A stretch of DNA of 64,000 bases, from assembly GCF_001976065.1 (NCBI RefSeq), contig NZ_MNAH01000004.1:374519-438518 (forward strand), in the 5' to 3' direction. A program made the position numbers and the translations under genes. Of this stretch, positions 63,289 to 64,000 are shown one piece after another. Below the pieces are notes generated by a model. The model searched no databases, was not told the DNA's origin, and saw nothing but the letters and a program-made list of their open reading frames with translations. Within the stretch, counting starts at the first letter, position 1, and every line of letters begins with the position of its first letter. The stretch comes from Pseudomonas putida. GTDB taxonomy: Bacteria; Pseudomonadota; Gammaproteobacteria; Pseudomonadales; Pseudomonadaceae.

Positions 63289-64000
63289 ATGCCCATTCGT
63301 GTCGACCTGCTCGCGTTAGAGCCCAATGTGCCTGGCCAGGCCCGCCTCACTGTAAAGAAATGGCAGGGTGGCGAGGAACAGCTGGAGTTTTCCATTCAGC
63401 GTAACCAGGACGGTTTTTATCTCCAGGACCACAAGGCCTGGAGCAACAATCCGTTCTGGTTCAAGGTCTCGCGTTTCAATCTTGCCACCAGTGGCGAAGC
63501 CCTGGAAACGCAGGTCGGCCCGGTCGTGGTCGACCCGCTGCTGGAAGGCGGCGCCAACTCGCAATTCCAGATCGAACTGCGCGAACAGAACCACGGACAT
63601 GCCGATAAAGGCGTGGTTCGCCCAGGCGTTGGCTTGCTGCCGTCCACGGCCGGCGGCCAGACGCGCTCGACCTACGGCGGCGCGGAACTGACGGCGCCGA
63701 GCGTACCGGCACCGGATGTCCCGGAGATCCCGGATCTACCTGAACTGGTCCTGTCCACCGCCGAGCCCGAACTGGAGTTGGAGTCGGTGCTCACCGAGCC
63801 CGCCTACACGCCGCCTCCCCCACCGGTGAAGAAAAGCAACAAAGGCCTGATCGGTCTGTTGATTGTGGTGTTGCTGCTGGCAGCGGGCGCCGGATTCTGG
63901 TTCTACCAACGCACCCCGGCCCCTGCGGTTGCAGCCACTGCCGCCACACCCGCCAGCGCCGACCCTCAAGCCTGCACCCTCGACAGCATGAACAGCCTGC
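63289..64000 (+). CDS. Fourth srf-operon gene: single-pass membrane protein (3' end cut by window edge)
   Basis: The ATG at 63289 follows the srfC stop by three bases and 237 codons are visible to the right edge without a stop. Residues 1-100 look like a beta-sandwich (RLTVKKWQGGEEQLEFSIQ, FWFKVSRFNLATSGEAL) with a DPLLEGGANSQF loop. A proline-rich stretch (about 140-180) leads to one membrane helix at 188-207 (GLIGLLIVVLLLAAGAGFWF), then a Pro/Ala linker and DPQACTLDSM. The layout mirrors SrfA (cytoplasmic domain, one helix, periplasmic part). No family name can be given. Confidence 0.75.
   Translation, partial: MPIRVDLLALEPNVPGQARLTVKKWQGGEEQLEFSIQRNQDGFYLQDHKAWSNNPFWFKVSRFNLATSGEALETQVGPVVVDPLLEGGANSQFQIELREQNHGHADKGVVRPGVGLLPSTAGGQTRSTYGGAELTAPSVPAPDVPEIPDLPELVLSTAEPELELESVLTEPAYTPPPPPVKKSNKGLIGLLIVVLLLAAGAGFWFYQRTPAPAVAATAATPASADPQACTLDSMNSL

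Overview
The window is a piece of a Pseudomonas chromosome, most likely from the P. fluorescens group rather than P. aeruginosa. Most of it is high-GC core genome. The order hemC-hemD-hemX-hemY-dsbB-algQ-FKBP-algP, with algR, argH, cyaA, rnk, cyaY, lysA-dapF-xerC, glnK-amtB and comM nearby, is the arrangement I know from P. aeruginosa PAO1. REP palindromes of the P. fluorescens type (core GTGGGAGCGGGCTTGCTCGCG and the related GTAGGAGCTGGCTTGCCAGCG) punctuate the intergenic spaces. No tRNA, rRNA, CRISPR array or intact insertion sequence was recognised.

Layout. 1-933 is an AT-rich, left-truncated gene for an Fe(II)/2-oxoglutarate amino-acid oxygenase, probably acquired. 1.3-9.8 kb holds a TonB-domain protein, glpT, chaC, a ubiD/ferredoxin-reductase pair, rho, trxA and a FadR-type regulator. 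10.0-12.9 kb is a polar amino-acid ABC transporter. 13-20.8 kb carries ppx facing ppk-hemB, then dedA, a sterol-desaturase-like gene and elbB. 20.9-22.9 kb is a scarred accessory patch: a 5'-truncated anti-sigma gene fused back-to-back to an fdhA fragment, an orphan RHS protein with a eukaryotic-like F-box tail, and a 93-bp palindromic element. 22.9-31.8 kb has a cytochrome c-FTR1 iron permease, LysE and MscS proteins, the ABC-F factor YheS, repeat-rich AlgP, an FKBP isomerase and AlgQ. 32-37.7 kb is dsbB, the haem operon and algR, with no algZ sensor kinase beside algR. 38.2-53.8 kb is argH through cyaA, rnk, cyaY, the lptM-lysA-dapF-DUF484-xerC-HAD operon, sutA, yjbQ, amtB, glnK and ubiK.

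The right end (56.1-64.0 kb) is a tight operon of the poorly understood SrfA/SrfB/SrfC type. It has a single-pass membrane protein, an Hsp70/actin-fold ATPase (SrfB), a dynamin-like GTPase (SrfC) and a fourth membrane-anchored protein cut by the window edge. This operon, the RHS/F-box protein and the edge oxygenase are the most interesting content. Product names rest on reading motifs and family resemblance, not on searches.
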